A stretch of DNA of 64,000 nt, from NCBI GenBank assembly GCA_902794535.1, contig CADBHQ010000028.1, positions 1 through 64,000 on the forward strand, in the 5' to 3' direction. Of the stretch, positions 34,703-43,411 are shown piece by piece. The first letter of the stretch is position 1. Each line of letters opens with the position of its first letter. The DNA comes from Fibrobacter succinogenes (lineage in GTDB: Bacteria; Fibrobacterota; Fibrobacteria; Fibrobacterales; Fibrobacteraceae). The notes under the pieces were generated by a model. The model saw only the letters and a program-made list of their open reading frames with translations. It was not told the origin of the DNA and made no database searches. The position numbers and the translations under genes were made by a program.

Positions 34703-35686
34703 ATGGCAAAGATCGCTATTCTCGGTTACGGTAACCTCGGTCGCGGCGTGGAATGCGCTGTGAAGCAGGCTCCCGATATGGAACTCGTCGCTGTTTTCAC
34801 TCGTCGTGACCCCTCTACGGTCAAGATTCAGACGGCTGGCGTTCCGGTTTTGAACGTTTCTGAAATGGAAGCTTGGAAGGACAAGGTAGACGTGCTCATC
34901 ATTTGCGGTGGCTCTGCTACGGACCTGCCGGTGCTCACCCCGAAGTACGCCTCCATGTTTAACGTGATCGACTCCTTCGACACCCATGCCAAGATTCCGC
35001 AGCACTTCGCTGCCGTTGACGCTGCTGCCAAGGGCGCAAACAAGATCGCCATGATCTCTGTCGGTTGGGACCCGGGTATGTTCAGCCTGAACCGCGTGTA
35101 CGCTCAGTCCATTCTTCCGGAAGGCAAGGACTACACGTTCTGGGGCAAGGGTGTTTCTCAGGGCCACAGCGACGCTGTCCGCCGTATCAAGGGCGTGAAG
35201 AACGCTAAGCAGTACACCTGCCCGGTGGAATCTGCTCTCGAAGCCGTGCGTAGCGGTTCCATGCCGGAACTCACCACCCGCCAGAAGCACACGCGCCTCG
35301 TTTACGTGGTGGCCGAAGAAGGTGCCGACAAGGCTTACATCGAAAACGCCATCAAGACGATGCCGAACTACTTCGATGAATACGACACTACCGTTAACTT
35401 CATCAGCGAAGAAGAATTCAACAAGAATCACAGCGGCCTCGCTCACGGTGGTTTCGTGATTCGTACCGGCAAGACTGGCATGAACAAGGAACACACCCAC
35501 GTGATTGAATACAGCCTCAAGCTCGATTCCAACCCGGAATTCACGACGAGCGTTCTCGTGGCTTACGCCCGCGCTGCTCTCCGTATGAAGGCTAACGGCC
35601 AGACCGGTTGCAAGACCGTTCTCGACGTGCCGCCTGCATACCTCAGCACCTTGAGCGACGAAGACCTCCGCGCTCACTGCTTATAA
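34703..35686 (+). CDS. ddh: meso-Diaminopimelate dehydrogenase
   Basis: A 327-residue NADP-dependent enzyme that makes meso-DAP in one step from tetrahydrodipicolinate, giving lysine and peptidoglycan precursor. It shows ILGYGNLGRGVE (Rossmann), CGGSATDLP, VIDSFDTHAKIP, SVGWDPGMFSLNR, WGKGVSQGHSDA and THVIEYSLKLDSNPEFT, all typical of Ddh. Ddh-type lysine synthesis is known in Bacteroidetes, some Gram-positives and related groups. Codon use suggests strong expression, as for mdh. It is followed by the same 49-nt repeat as mdh. Confidence 0.96.
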   Translation: MAKIAILGYGNLGRGVECAVKQAPDMELVAVFTRRDPSTVKIQTAGVPVLNVSEMEAWKDKVDVLIICGGSATDLPVLTPKYASMFNVIDSFDTHAKIPQHFAAVDAAAKGANKIAMISVGWDPGMFSLNRVYAQSILPEGKDYTFWGKGVSQGHSDAVRRIKGVKNAKQYTCPVESALEAVRSGSMPELTTRQKHTRLVYVVAEEGADKAYIENAIKTMPNYFDEYDTTVNFISEEEFNKNHSGLAHGGFVIRTGKTGMNKEHTHVIEYSLKLDSNPEFTTSVLVAYARAALRMKANGQTGCKTVLDVPPAYLSTLSDEDLRAHCL

Positions 35687-35689
35687 GAC

Positions 35690-35738
35690 CGCTCGCGCCC
35701 AGTCGTACTAAGTACGTACCCGAAGCGCTCGCTCTCGC
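35690..35738. repeat. 49-nt repeat shared with the 3' flank of mdh (copy 2)
   Basis: It begins CGCTCGCGCCC right after the ddh stop, has the core GTACTAAGTACGTAC and ends CTCTCGC. A stem-loop (CGACT..AGTCG, about 35753-35772) follows, equivalent in place to the hairpin after mdh. Confidence 0.7.
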
Positions 35739-35845
35739 CTTCGACGACTCGTTGATACAAGTCGCCTACGGCTCACGGTAATGACACGATGAGTCATCCT
35801 GAGCGGAGGCGCGAAGCGCCGAAGTCGAAGGATCTAAAAGAAATT

Positions 35846-35903
35846 GCCTCGGGTGAATCCCGAGGCTTTTTCGTTGTGAGTCATGCCCGATTTAGTCGGG
35901 CAT
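35846..35903. terminator. Terminator for ddh and stem-loop for the convergent operon
   Basis: GCCTCGGG, loop TGAAT, CCCGAGGC and TTTTT (35846-35871) form a good plus-strand terminator. A second hairpin ATGCCCGA/TCGGGCAT (35883-35903) lies just past the stop of the minus-strand operon. An extended GTCATCCTGAGC repeat precedes them (35793-35834). Confidence 0.8.
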
Positions 35904-35906
35904 CTC

Positions 35907-36533
35907 CTATAAAAAGAATTTCTGATTGATTTCAATTTCTAGGCCTGCATATCGCGGGCCGATTTTTTTGCGTAGGGTAGTGGTAAGTCCGTCGGAGGTC
36001 CCTTTGTACGGGTAGTTGAAACGGACTTTCATTTCGGGGTGCAAGCGCTTGATTTCGGCCTTGATGACTTGCGCGAGTTCGCATTCTTTAGGGCGGCTCG
36101 GGTCGTAGAGAATTCCGATGTCGGTGTTGCGGACTTTTCCGTTCAATTCGGGCGTAAAGCTGTGAATGCCCAGATGAATGATTTCTTTCTTGGCGTTTGC
36201 TTTCACGAATTTATCAATCGCGGCGCGGTATTCGTTCCAGTAGGCGGTGGCTTGCGCTTTCGCGTTTTCGTTGTTGCGCAAGAAATCGCTAAAGGCACTC
36301 TTGTTGGTGATGGTGCGGTTCAGGTCTACGAACAGGCGAGAATATTTGCCTTCACTGTAGAATTCGGGCTTTGCGAATTTCACCAGTTTGCGGAATACGG
36401 CGAGCGCCCCGATGTCATAGGCGCGGTGGGTCTTCTGGACTTCGGCAGGAACGGCCATCTTGAAGGCGGCGGGTAATTTGTTGCTCGCGTGCTCGCAAGT
36501 AAGCATTAGAACGGAATCATTTTTAGGCTTCAT
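35907..36533 (-). CDS. N-formylglutamate amidohydrolase-like protein
   Basis: A 208-residue protein of the FGase family (zinc amidohydrolase). It has MLTCEHASNKLPAAF with the expected first ligand region, HRAYDIGALAVFRKL, FVDLNRTIT, LGIHSFTPELNG with the catalytic histidine block and YAGLEIEINQKFF. In histidine degradation FGase frees glutamate from formylglutamate, but no hut genes are here. It is the last gene of a four-gene operon with two ligases and a protease, and its start overlaps the GCS2 gene by 11 nt. It more likely removes or trims an acyl-amino-acid cap in that pathway; this is inference. Confidence 0.85.
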   Translation of the reverse strand: MKPKNDSVLMLTCEHASNKLPAAFKMAVPAEVQKTHRAYDIGALAVFRKLVKFAKPEFYSEGKYSRLFVDLNRTITNKSAFSDFLRNNENAKAQATAYWNEYRAAIDKFVKANAKKEIIHLGIHSFTPELNGKVRNTDIGILYDPSRPKECELAQVIKAEIKRLHPEMKVRFNYPYKGTSDGLTTTLRKKIGPRYAGLEIEINQKFFL

Positions 36534-37749
36534 ACAGTCGGTTTTCCGCGAGACAGTGGGCGAGTTTTCCGTATTCGTACACGAAGTCGTCGTGGTCAGG
36601 GTTTGCGCCCACGTTTTTGACGAGCGTGCTGGCGAGCGTGCCGCGCTTGAACATCTTCTGCAGAAGTTCCTGCGAATGGCTGCTGATTTTATTCTTGACT
36701 TTTTCGGTGATTTTTAAAATCAGTTCCTTGGCGGTGATTTCGCTGGCGTCGATTCCCCAAATCTTCAGATAGTCGCGGTCGCTAATCACCGTCTTCTCGG
36801 CAGCATGAGTCGTGTCCAGCAGAATCTTGGCGAGTGCGTCGGTGTCGAGGGCGCGAATTTCTTTTTCGCTTGCGAAAGCGCCTTCTGCAAGGCCCTTAAG
36901 TACGGCGACTTCCCATTCAGCAATCGCGATGTCTGCATCCGGGCATTCCTGAATGTCAACCAGGCGGATTTCTACGGCCCCGCGGTCAAAGCGGGCAATA
37001 GCACCGCGGCTATTCAAGAAGAAATGGTTCAGCAAATGTTCCGGATCGTAAGGTGCAATGTCGGCCTTCACGCGATTGAAAATCTGTTCCTCGTAATCCT
37101 TGTAAGTAAACACCGCTTCAGGGATTACCTTGCCTGTAATGCTCGGAATTTTTTCTTGGTTGTGGCGGTAAGTCTCGATTCGTCCGTCCAGGAATCCGCA
37201 GTATTTGCTGTCCAAAAACGGGCTAGAGGCTGCTACGGCGGGAATCAGTGGCAGCAATGCGCGAATGGCTGCGTGCAGTTTTCCGAATTCTTCGTCACCG
37301 TTAAAAGAAAGATTGATATGTGTCGATTGCAAGTTCGCCCAGCCGTGACCCTTGCAATTAAAGATGCGGTCGTAGGCCTGGTAAATATCCAAGCAATCGT
37401 AGGGCCAGAGCTGCATTACGGCGGGGTCCATAAAGGGGTGTGCTGCCGTCGGCAAGAGCATGGCGTTAATGCTCTTGAGCGATTCGTTCGCCTTCAAGAT
37501 TTCATGATGGAACGTCTTGCCCAAATGCTTCAGACTATCGACTGGCTCTGCACACTTGAATTCCAGCACATGGCTCACCAGTTCGTTGGAAAGTCCGATG
37601 GGTCCGTGTTCTACATCCGAAAGCTGTTCGCCATTCTTGTCTTTTCCAAGCGGTACATCAGCACGGGGGAGTACATCAAGAGTATCACGATCCACGATCA
37701 TGTACTCCATCTCAATGCCATAACGTTGCCAAAGTTTGTAGTTGGACAT
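36523..37749 (-). CDS. GCS2-family carboxylate-amine ligase (glutamate-cysteine ligase-like)
   Basis: A 408-residue ATP-dependent ligase of the glutamine-synthetase fold. Visible features are YGIEMEYMIVDRDTLDVLP at the N-terminus (metal-binding glutamates), AHPFMDP, YDRIFNCKGHGWANLQSTHINLSF and a C-terminal RGAVEIRLVDIQECPDADIA. The family joins amino acids through side-chain or alpha carboxylates, glutathione's first step being one example. The ATG at 37749 overlaps the RimK-like stop by one base (TAATG) with AAAGGGA upstream; an ATG 9 nt earlier lies too close to that site. No gshB-type glutathione synthetase is present, so true glutathione synthesis is doubtful. Confidence 0.88.
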   Translation of the reverse strand: MSNYKLWQRYGIEMEYMIVDRDTLDVLPRADVPLGKDKNGEQLSDVEHGPIGLSNELVSHVLEFKCAEPVDSLKHLGKTFHHEILKANESLKSINAMLLPTAAHPFMDPAVMQLWPYDCLDIYQAYDRIFNCKGHGWANLQSTHINLSFNGDEEFGKLHAAIRALLPLIPAVAASSPFLDSKYCGFLDGRIETYRHNQEKIPSITGKVIPEAVFTYKDYEEQIFNRVKADIAPYDPEHLLNHFFLNSRGAIARFDRGAVEIRLVDIQECPDADIAIAEWEVAVLKGLAEGAFASEKEIRALDTDALAKILLDTTHAAEKTVISDRDYLKIWGIDASEITAKELILKITEKVKNKISSHSQELLQKMFKRGTLASTLVKNVGANPDHDDFVYEYGKLAHCLAENRLYEA

Positions 37750-39185
37750 TAGAACCATTCCCTTTCGTGCTGTTGCAATTTATGTTGTGCGGCGTTCATG
37801 CGGTCTTCGATGCGGTGGCGCAGCGAGTCGTTCACTTCGATGACAATCGGGTGGCCATGCCATTCCTTCAAATCTACGCCGTAAAGCCCGTTACCGATCA
37901 AGCTGCAAATCTTGAGGGCGGTCTTCACGATTCCATGCGGTACCATCTCGATAGGGATGCTTTCGCACTTGCCCGAAAATTCTTCGCTCTGCTTGTCGTT
38001 GCTTTCCCAGTTGTAAATTTGCCAGTGGCCCTTGGCCATGTGGTATTTGCAGGCGTAAAGCGGCTTGCCGTCAAGAACGCCCACGCGCCAGTCGAATTCC
38101 GTCGGCGTAAATTCCTGCGCAATCAGCAAGTCGCTGTGCTGGAACATTTCGTCGAGAATCTGTTCGAGTTCTTCTTTGTTGGTCGCCTTTTTCACGCCCA
38201 TGGAGAAACTCGAATCTGGCGACTTGATTACCATGGGGAATCCGATTTCCTTGGCGAGGGTGTGGCGGTTTTCGGCGTGCGCGATAATCGTCTTGGGTGA
38301 ATGAATCTTGGCGGCCTGCATGAGTTCCTGCAGGTACACCTTATTGGAACAGCGCAGAATGCTGTCCGGGTCGTCAATCACCGCAATGCCTTGCGACTGC
38401 GCACGGCGCGCGAAACTGTAAGTGTAATGGTTTACGTTAGTAGTTTCGCGGATAAAGATGGCGTCGAATTCACCTACGCGCGGGTAATCCTTCTTGGTAA
38501 TCATTTCCACGCGGAAACCCGTTTCTTCGGCGGCCTTGATAAAGTTCTGAATAGCCTGCGCATTGCTCGGCGGCTCCACTTCGTCGGGGTTCGTGAGAAT
38601 GCCCAAGTCGTACAGGTAATCTTCTTCCTTGCTCGATGCATAGCGCGTCTTTTCGAAGTATTCCTGCGCAAATTTATCGACGAATTCCATGTGAGATTCG
38701 GGAATTTCATCCACGCAAATCGGGCGAATGCTCTGGATAAACCACTTCTGCTTGAATACGAATTTCGCGCGAAGCAAGGGTGCTTGGAACAAGCGGTAAA
38801 GTTCCTGCGAAAGCTCCAGGTATTGCGGGCTCACATTCTGACCGAAGTAAATTGAAAGTACGAATTCGGTGCCGGTGAGCTTGTGCAGACTCTTTTGAAT
38901 CAGGTTGTCGATTTCGTCGGAAATGTGCTTGATGACTGCCGGAGCCTTGAAGTCGCGCATGTTCTTGACGCCCGGAATCACCTTGTGCCCGCGGGCCTCG
39001 GCCAGCAGCGACACGTAGTAGCCTTTGCTCTGGTAGTTGTAATCGCGGCAAAGGTTGAAAACGCGCAAGTTGCGTTCGTTGGTGTACTTGCTCGAAATCA
39101 GGTAGTCCTGTGCCGAAATGATATCGATGCCCGGAACGTGTAACTTCCAGTGCTTGGGATTGTTTACAACGATTAATTTTTTCAT
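37749..39185 (-). CDS. RimK-like ATP-grasp amidoligase with RLAN N-terminal domain
   Basis: A 478-residue protein. The first 180 residues (LIVVNNPKHWKLHVPGIDII, YQSKGYYVSLLAEARGHKVIP, IYFGQN) match the RimK-like N-terminal (RLAN) domain. The second half is a RimK-type ATP-grasp with IRETTNVNHYTYSFARRA, IDDPDSILRCSNKVYL, FPMVIKSPDSSFSMGVKKA, QEFTPTEFDWRVGVLDGK and GLYGVDLKEW..VIEVND. Such enzymes add amino acids through peptide or side-chain amide bonds. Start and stop overlap the flanking genes (4 nt and 1 nt), so expression is coupled. The product is unknown; homologues in other phyla occur in similar neighbourhoods, from memory. Confidence 0.9.
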   Translation of the reverse strand: MKKLIVVNNPKHWKLHVPGIDIISAQDYLISSKYTNERNLRVFNLCRDYNYQSKGYYVSLLAEARGHKVIPGVKNMRDFKAPAVIKHISDEIDNLIQKSLHKLTGTEFVLSIYFGQNVSPQYLELSQELYRLFQAPLLRAKFVFKQKWFIQSIRPICVDEIPESHMEFVDKFAQEYFEKTRYASSKEEDYLYDLGILTNPDEVEPPSNAQAIQNFIKAAEETGFRVEMITKKDYPRVGEFDAIFIRETTNVNHYTYSFARRAQSQGIAVIDDPDSILRCSNKVYLQELMQAAKIHSPKTIIAHAENRHTLAKEIGFPMVIKSPDSSFSMGVKKATNKEELEQILDEMFQHSDLLIAQEFTPTEFDWRVGVLDGKPLYACKYHMAKGHWQIYNWESNDKQSEEFSGKCESIPIEMVPHGIVKTALKICSLIGNGLYGVDLKEWHGHPIVIEVNDSLRHRIEDRMNAAQHKLQQHEREWF

Positions 39186-39826
39186 GGCAAAATGCTGTGG
39201 AGCAGTCGGAACTTATCCACCTTGTAATAAGGGGTCTTGTGAAGGGGGTTGGTGCCGTCGGGGTCGGCGACCATGAACTGATTCTTGTCGTCGATTCCAT
39301 AAACCACGACGAAGTGCCCCATGGGCTCGCCGTGAATGTCGTCGAAGACGGACTTGTCATCGGCACCGGTAAACTCTCGCATGCTGCGGTACAGGTAGGT
39401 GGCCGAAAGCCCGCAAAGAACGGGTACTCCCTTCTTGAAGTATTTTTCGAACATGGCCGCGCGGAGGTCGGAGAAAGCCACGGTCCCGCCCAAATCGATA
39501 AAGCGGATGTAGGCTTCGATTGCCTTGCGGAGCTTGGGAGCGTGTTTTGCCTTGTGCAAAAGTTCCAGCTTTGCCTTCAGTTCCGGCATACTGAGCTCGC
39601 TCCAAGTGGGGTCCAATAGCGTCAGGTTGTACGAATGAATGGTCGCCTTGAATCCGCGTTTTAATGCGTCAATGCCAAGGAAAACGCCGAGGGTTCCACC
39701 GTCTTCAAGAAATTCAATTTCAGAAATCAGTTGCTTTAGAGAAATCTTGTAGCCAAGGTGGTTGTACACCGCCTGTAGGCTGGTCGGCCCGCAAGTAACG
39801 TCGTCGGGCTGCTGTAGAATCTTAAT
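39182..39826 (-). CDS. C39-like papain-fold peptidase or transpeptidase, start unclear
   Basis: The frame reads NIKILQQPDDVTCGPTSLQA and VYNHLGYKISLKQLISEIEF, the C39-type opening with the nucleophile cysteine in TCGPTS. It continues with HFVVVYGIDDKNQFMVADP, containing the histidine and aspartate of the triad. No ATG, GTG or TTG precedes the cysteine: the frame is open only to 39841. A GTG at 39769 would cut off the active site, so it is not the start. A non-AUG start (ATT near 39826 or 39820) or a lost start codon is likely. It is the first gene of the ligase operon and overlaps the ligase gene by 4 nt. No signal peptide, so the protein probably acts in the cytoplasm. Confidence 0.75.
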   Translation of the reverse strand: MKILQQPDDVTCGPTSLQAVYNHLGYKISLKQLISEIEFLEDGGTLGVFLGIDALKRGFKATIHSYNLTLLDPTWSELSMPELKAKLELLHKAKHAPKLRKAIEAYIRFIDLGGTVAFSDLRAAMFEKYFKKGVPVLCGLSATYLYRSMREFTGADDKSVFDDIHGEPMGHFVVVYGIDDKNQFMVADPDGTNPLHKTPYYKVDKFRLLHSILP

Positions 39827-40003
39827 ATTTAAGCCGGAGGTTTATCCGTTCTCGTCTGGCGGCTGTCGGAATGTTTTTCCGGGTCGTCGATGGGGTGCTG
39901 TAAAGATACCAAAATCTGTAAAAATGAGCAAGGGGGGCGAAAATGGGTTTGTAAATGAAATTTACAAGACAAATTGGCCGTATATATATAGATTTGCCTT
40001 TGT

Positions 40004-41815
40004 ATGAAATCGATTTCTTTGAAGATTGCCTCGGTACTGGCCTTGACTGTGTCTATGGCTTTTGCTGATGATTTTGAAGATGCTCTTGCCGCAATCGATT
40101 CTGCCGATGCGGCTAACATGCCTGGCATGTATGATGTTAACCATTTTGAATACTTGGACTGCTGGGTGGAGTCTGCCGCAGATATTGTCCCGCGCGAACG
40201 TAACCGCATTGGTGCCATTCGCGATGAGGCCAAGGTATGTGGCTGCTATACGATTCGCGAAAAGGGTGGCTTTGGTTGGCGAGCAAATGACGAAGGCAAG
40301 AAGATTGTCAAAGTCTGGGACATTCCTAAGCCGCGTATCTTGACCTGCCCCAAGGGTATGACCTGTACCGAAGAATTCTTCTTTGAACAGTGCGTGGACC
40401 ACATCAAGCAGTCCGTGCCCATGCTTTCGGATTATGCAAAGGGTGCTCCGCTTGAAGGTGCAATCGCTCTCACGTTCGAAGACAATACGAAGACTCCGTT
40501 CGGTGAATACTATGAATCGCACAGGGCTGCCGCAGATTCGATCAACTGCTTCATTAACGTGCATAACAGGCCCGACGCCTCTTTTGATTCCGATAACCGC
40601 AACCCGTTCTTGTTCCACCTTTCTGGCATGCCTCGTAAGTTGATTCCGCCTGCAGCGGGTCGCTTTACTGACTACAGTGATGTGCGTTGCCTTGACCGTG
40701 GTATTTTGACTGGCTTTGCGAATAACGGCTATGTTGAAAACGTGCGCCATATCGATGCAAACGGCCTTATCTACGGCGAAGAAATCGGCTACATGAATGA
40801 TCCGACTTATCCGAAAAAGCAAGGTCCTGAATGGGGTGGAATTCTTTGGAAGTCCAATTACAAAATGGGTATGCGCGAAGGTATTTCGACTTTCTATCGT
40901 TCGAGTGTTCTTGACCAGAAGGTCTATGGCAATGTGGGCGACAAGTCTTACTACTTCCAGTTCTTGGAAGTTCCCTATACGCAGGGCTACGTGAACGGAA
41001 CGGCTCGCATGTTCTCGGACAAGGGTTTCGTAATGGCCGAAATCCCGTACAAGCGTAATGCTTTGCATGGCCGTATGACGGTGTTCAATCCGTTCAAGAA
41101 AAAGCCGGTGGCTTTGACCTTTAATGCGAACAGCCTCGAAGGCTTCGTTGACTTTGGTGAATTCGGTGGCGTGTTCCATAAGGGCCTTCCGAACGGCGTT
41201 GTGACATTCTGGACGGTCAAGGATACTTGCTATGAATGGATGCCCGGTGAATCGGTTTGCTATAGCGATCGCGTGACCAAGAAGCAGTGGGGCACCTACA
41301 AGATGGGTGAGTTCCAGGGCGTTATGGAATGCGCCGATGGCACCAAGGGTGGCAAGGATTTGATTTGCCCGGATTTGGATTCTGCCGCAGTCAAGAAGCT
41401 TGCGCTGAATGCCGATATCGCGGTTAAGGAAAAGGAACGCGCCAAGGCCGCCGAGGCCATGAAAGATGCAGAAGAAGACTTGGCGAGGGCTGATTCCGCT
41501 GTAGCGGTTAAGGCTGCAGCAGATTCTGCCGCAAAGGCAAAAGATTCAACTGCGACTGCTTCTGCCGCTCCGGCTCAGACAGACGACGAAATTACTCGGG
41601 CTATCGAACGCGGTAAGAAGGCTCTCGCCGCCAAGATTGAGGCCCAGAAGGCCCTTGCTGAAGCAGAAAAGGCTCTTGCCGAAGCTAAGAAGGCTGAACG
41701 TGAAGCCGTGAAGGCCGAACAGGCTGCTTTGAGGGCAGAACGTCAAGCTAAAAAAGCTGAGAAGCGTCGCCAGGCTCAAGAGAAAAAGGCCAAGAAAAAC
41801 AAGAAAAAGAAATAG
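40004..41815 (+). CDS. Secreted MORN-like repeat protein with Lys/Ala-rich coiled tail, function unknown
   Basis: A 603-residue protein with a signal peptide (MKSISLKIASVLALTVSMAFA). The middle (about 240-430) has repeated G.Y..G.....F motifs such as GILTGFANNGYVENVRHIDANG, YVNGTARMFSDKGF and GTYKMGEFQGVMECADG, in the style of MORN/YwqK repeats. Several cysteines (CGCYTI, CPKGMTC) may form disulfides. From about residue 450 an Ala/Lys/Glu helix, likely a coiled coil, ends in KAKKNKKKK, so the C-terminus is strongly basic. The function is not known. The promoter region has TATATATAGATTTG before the ATG and no ribosome site. Confidence 0.72.
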   Translation: MKSISLKIASVLALTVSMAFADDFEDALAAIDSADAANMPGMYDVNHFEYLDCWVESAADIVPRERNRIGAIRDEAKVCGCYTIREKGGFGWRANDEGKKIVKVWDIPKPRILTCPKGMTCTEEFFFEQCVDHIKQSVPMLSDYAKGAPLEGAIALTFEDNTKTPFGEYYESHRAAADSINCFINVHNRPDASFDSDNRNPFLFHLSGMPRKLIPPAAGRFTDYSDVRCLDRGILTGFANNGYVENVRHIDANGLIYGEEIGYMNDPTYPKKQGPEWGGILWKSNYKMGMREGISTFYRSSVLDQKVYGNVGDKSYYFQFLEVPYTQGYVNGTARMFSDKGFVMAEIPYKRNALHGRMTVFNPFKKKPVALTFNANSLEGFVDFGEFGGVFHKGLPNGVVTFWTVKDTCYEWMPGESVCYSDRVTKKQWGTYKMGEFQGVMECADGTKGGKDLICPDLDSAAVKKLALNADIAVKEKERAKAAEAMKDAEEDLARADSAVAVKAAADSAAKAKDSTATASAAPAQTDDEITRAIERGKKALAAKIEAQKALAEAEKALAEAKKAEREAVKAEQAALRAERQAKKAEKRRQAQEKKAKKNKKKK

Positions 41816-41878
41816 AGTTTAGAACTCAGAACTTAGAGCATAGAATAAAAAAAGCGCTCTCGTTTAGAGAGCGCTTTT
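41816..41878 (+). terminator. Heptamer repeat followed by rho-independent terminator
   Basis: AGTTTAG, AACTCAG, AACTTAG, AGCATAG, AATAAAA (41816-41850), period 7, start at the first base after the stop. They run into AAAAGCGCTCTC, loop GTTTA, GAGAGCGCTTTT (41850-41878), a bidirectional terminator shared with the dnaA side. Confidence 0.75.
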
Positions 41879-41927
41879 CATTTTATAATCTACACTAAAT
41901 TCGACAGGTTGTTTAATCTACAGACCG

Positions 41928-43253
41928 TTAATCGTGAATCGAGTTCTTGAGGCTTTCGATGAGTCGTGCAAAGCTCGGGTCGGTTTCCATTTCTTTCTTG
42001 ATGCTCTTGATGGCGTGAACCACGGTGGAGTGGTCCTTACCGCCAAAGCGGGAACCGATGCTCTGCAAGCTGATGGGGGAGCATTCGCGCATCAGGTACA
42101 TAGCGACCTGGCGAGCCTTTGAAATTTCCTTAGTGCCACGGCCCGATTCGGTGAGCTTGGCTTCGGGCACTTCGTAGTGCTTCGAAACGGTGTGGAGGAC
42201 GGCGTCGAGGCTTACGCGGCGGCGGAGCGTCGGAGCGATTTCGGCCACAACCTTCTGAGCGATGCTCATATCGATATCGTGGTGCATCAAGCTCGACTGC
42301 AAGGTGAGCTTGATGATTGCACTTTCGAGGCAGCGCACGTTGCTTGCGATGTTTTCTGCAAGGTAGTGCAGAACGTCGTCGCTGATTTCTAGGTGGCGTT
42401 CTTCGGCCTTCTTGTGCAAAATGGCTTCGCGGGTTTCTACATCAGGCGGCTGGATGTCGACCGTGAGGCCCCAGGCAAAGCGGCTGACCAAGCGGTCAGA
42501 CAAGTTCTTGACTTCGGCAGCAGGTGCATCAGAAGTCAGCACGATTTGCTTGCCGGCCTGGTGTAGGGCGTTAAAAATCAAGAAGAATTCGTTCTGGGTT
42601 TCGTACTTGCCGGTCCAGTTCTGGATGTCGTCAATCAGCAAGATGTCGACTTCGTTGCGGTAGAAGTCTGACATTTCGGTGATGCGCTGTTCGCGCAGGC
42701 ACTTCATGTACTGTTGCGAAAAATCTTCAGAGGTCAGGTAGCACACGCGCTTGGTCGGATCTTCTTCGAGAATGTAGTTACCGATAGCCTGCAAAAGGTG
42801 AGTCTTGCCAAGGCCCGAAGAACCATAAATAAAGAGCGGGTTGTACTGCGTACCATCGGGGTTGCGAGCGACTGCAAGGGCTGCATTGAAGGCGAGCTGG
42901 GCCTTGTCGCCCGGCACAAAATTTTCAAAGCGGAAAGAGCCCGAAAGCGGAATGCTTGGCTTTAAAAAATCGCGGAAGCTGTTGTTGCCTGCAGGGGCTG
43001 CCTGCGTCACAGCTTCTTGTTGCTGGAATTCAAATTCAATTGCAGATTCGTCGTGCGTGACTTCGCGCCAGGCGAGGCGGATGAGTTCCTTGTAAGCAGA
43101 ATAGACGGCGGTATCCAGTCCGGGCGGAACGGTCACGACGGCATGACCGGTGGTAAGGCTTGTGAGCTTGGTCTGCGCAAAATAAGTCTTATAAACCGTG
43201 TCTGAAAGCATCCCACGGAGGTAGTTCAAACATCTTTCCCATTCAGCTTGCAT
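41928..43253 (-). CDS. dnaA: Chromosomal replication initiator protein DnaA
   Basis: A protein of about 441 residues that binds DnaA boxes and opens the origin. Domain I is near MQAEWERCLNYLRGMLSD, and domain III has Walker A IYGSSGLGKTHLLQAI, Walker B DILLIDDIQNW and the arginine-bearing sensor region NLSDRLVSRFAWGL. Domain IV ends with the DNA-binding signature GGKDHSTVVHAIKSI. I choose the ATG at 43253, preceded by GAGGAAG; a GTG 15 nt upstream is possible. It is not beside dnaN here. Possible DnaA boxes lie upstream. It is convergent with the gene at 40004. Confidence 0.96.
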   Translation of the reverse strand: MQAEWERCLNYLRGMLSDTVYKTYFAQTKLTSLTTGHAVVTVPPGLDTAVYSAYKELIRLAWREVTHDESAIEFEFQQQEAVTQAAPAGNNSFRDFLKPSIPLSGSFRFENFVPGDKAQLAFNAALAVARNPDGTQYNPLFIYGSSGLGKTHLLQAIGNYILEEDPTKRVCYLTSEDFSQQYMKCLREQRITEMSDFYRNEVDILLIDDIQNWTGKYETQNEFFLIFNALHQAGKQIVLTSDAPAAEVKNLSDRLVSRFAWGLTVDIQPPDVETREAILHKKAEERHLEISDDVLHYLAENIASNVRCLESAIIKLTLQSSLMHHDIDMSIAQKVVAEIAPTLRRRVSLDAVLHTVSKHYEVPEAKLTESGRGTKEISKARQVAMYLMRECSPISLQSIGSRFGGKDHSTVVHAIKSIKKEMETDPSFARLIESLKNSIHD

Positions 43254-43286
43254 TTCTTCCTCTTCCACTAAAGGGCGAACAAAAAT

Positions 43287-43411
43287 CTATCAACAGGTAG
43301 GCCATATAATCTAGAAAAATGCGCTATGGTGTTGATAAGTTTTGATGCATTAAACAAGAAAAATTTGCTTTACCAGATTGGACTGCCACCCTAAGTCGTT
43401 GATTATTAACA
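43287..43411. other. Candidate DnaA-box cluster (possible oriC or dnaA autoregulation)
   Basis: CTATCAACA (43287-43295), TTATCAACA on the minus strand (complement of 43330-43338) and TTATTAACA (43403-43411) lie in the AT-rich 280-nt gap between dnaA and the next gene. These differ from the classical TTATCCACA by the A at position 6. Adjacent to dnaA, such clusters mark origins in many bacteria. Three boxes is a small number, so this is tentative. Confidence 0.4.

Noticed and set aside
34634..35677. 347-codon open frame opposite ddh
   Set aside because: It is antisense to a well-conserved Ddh; long shadow frames are expected from its codon use.
36523..37749. Annotation of the GCS2 gene as glutathione-pathway gshA
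   Set aside because: The family is broad, no glutathione synthetase is present, and the operon partners point to another pathway.
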